Assembly: GCA_004347925.1 (NCBI GenBank)
Contig: QNVD01000289.1
Coordinates: forward strand, 1 to 5,656
Source: Hadesarchaea archaeon
GTDB taxonomy: Archaea > Hadarchaeota > Hadarchaeia > Hadarchaeales > WYZ-LMO6
Reading direction: 5' to 3'
DNA length: 5,656 nt
In this document: positions 5,611 through 5,656 of the stretch, piece by piece
How the letters are laid out: every line of letters starts with the position of its first letter
How positions within the stretch are numbered: position 1 is the stretch's first letter
The notes under the pieces: model-generated
Databases searched by the model: none
Seen by the model: only the letters and a program-made list of their open reading frames with translations
Told to the model about the DNA's origin: nothing
Position numbers and translations under genes: made by a program

Positions 5611-5656
5611 AACCGGGGGGAAGGGGCCCGCCGGCTGCTCCCACTGGGATGGAGAG

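Overview
The window looks like a chromosome segment from a GC-rich, probably thermophilic archaeon. This rests on an archaeal-type phosphoglycerate mutase, aEF-1beta, a wybutosine enzyme of the archaeal Taw2 kind, a COG2888-like zinc-ribbon microprotein, and a tRNA-Arg split by a 15-nt intron with a bulge-helix-bulge splice site. The core genes use almost only G or C in the third codon position. They also strongly favour AGG and GAG codons, which gives purine-rich mRNA, a common thermophile trait. I cannot place the lineage further from sequence alone.

Layout. Bases 1-823 (+ strand) hold the 3' end of a PIN-domain nuclease gene and a gene for a probable Panacea (SocA/DUF4065-like) protein. 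This part is visibly less GC-rich than the rest and reads like an accessory toxin-antitoxin-type patch. Bases 835-5390 (- strand) are one tightly packed run of six genes. In transcription order they are apgM, an RCK_N-DHH-DHHA1 phosphoesterase, taw2, a zinc-ribbon microprotein, aEF-1beta and a solo B3/B4-domain protein. The junctions are 4 bp, a 4-bp overlap, a 7-bp overlap, 9 bp and 9 bp, so a single operon is very likely. The two blocks converge with 11 bp between stop codons. Divergent from apgM, at 5472-5561 on the + strand, lies the intron-containing tRNA-Arg(UCG), followed by a T8 terminator. The last ~45 bases contain no gene I can name.

How the genes fit together. Four of the six operon genes are known or likely translation genes: taw2 modifies G37 of tRNA-Phe, aEF-1beta recycles GDP on aEF1A, the zinc-ribbon protein is a predicted RNA-binding partner, and the B3/B4 protein resembles the editing domain of PheRS-beta. 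They are joined to a glycolytic/gluconeogenic enzyme (apgM) and to a DHH phosphoesterase fused to a TrkA-like nucleotide-binding domain. The points most worth a second look are the minimal tRNA intron, the loss of the motif-I histidine in the DHH protein, and the PIN-Panacea pair with distinct base composition.
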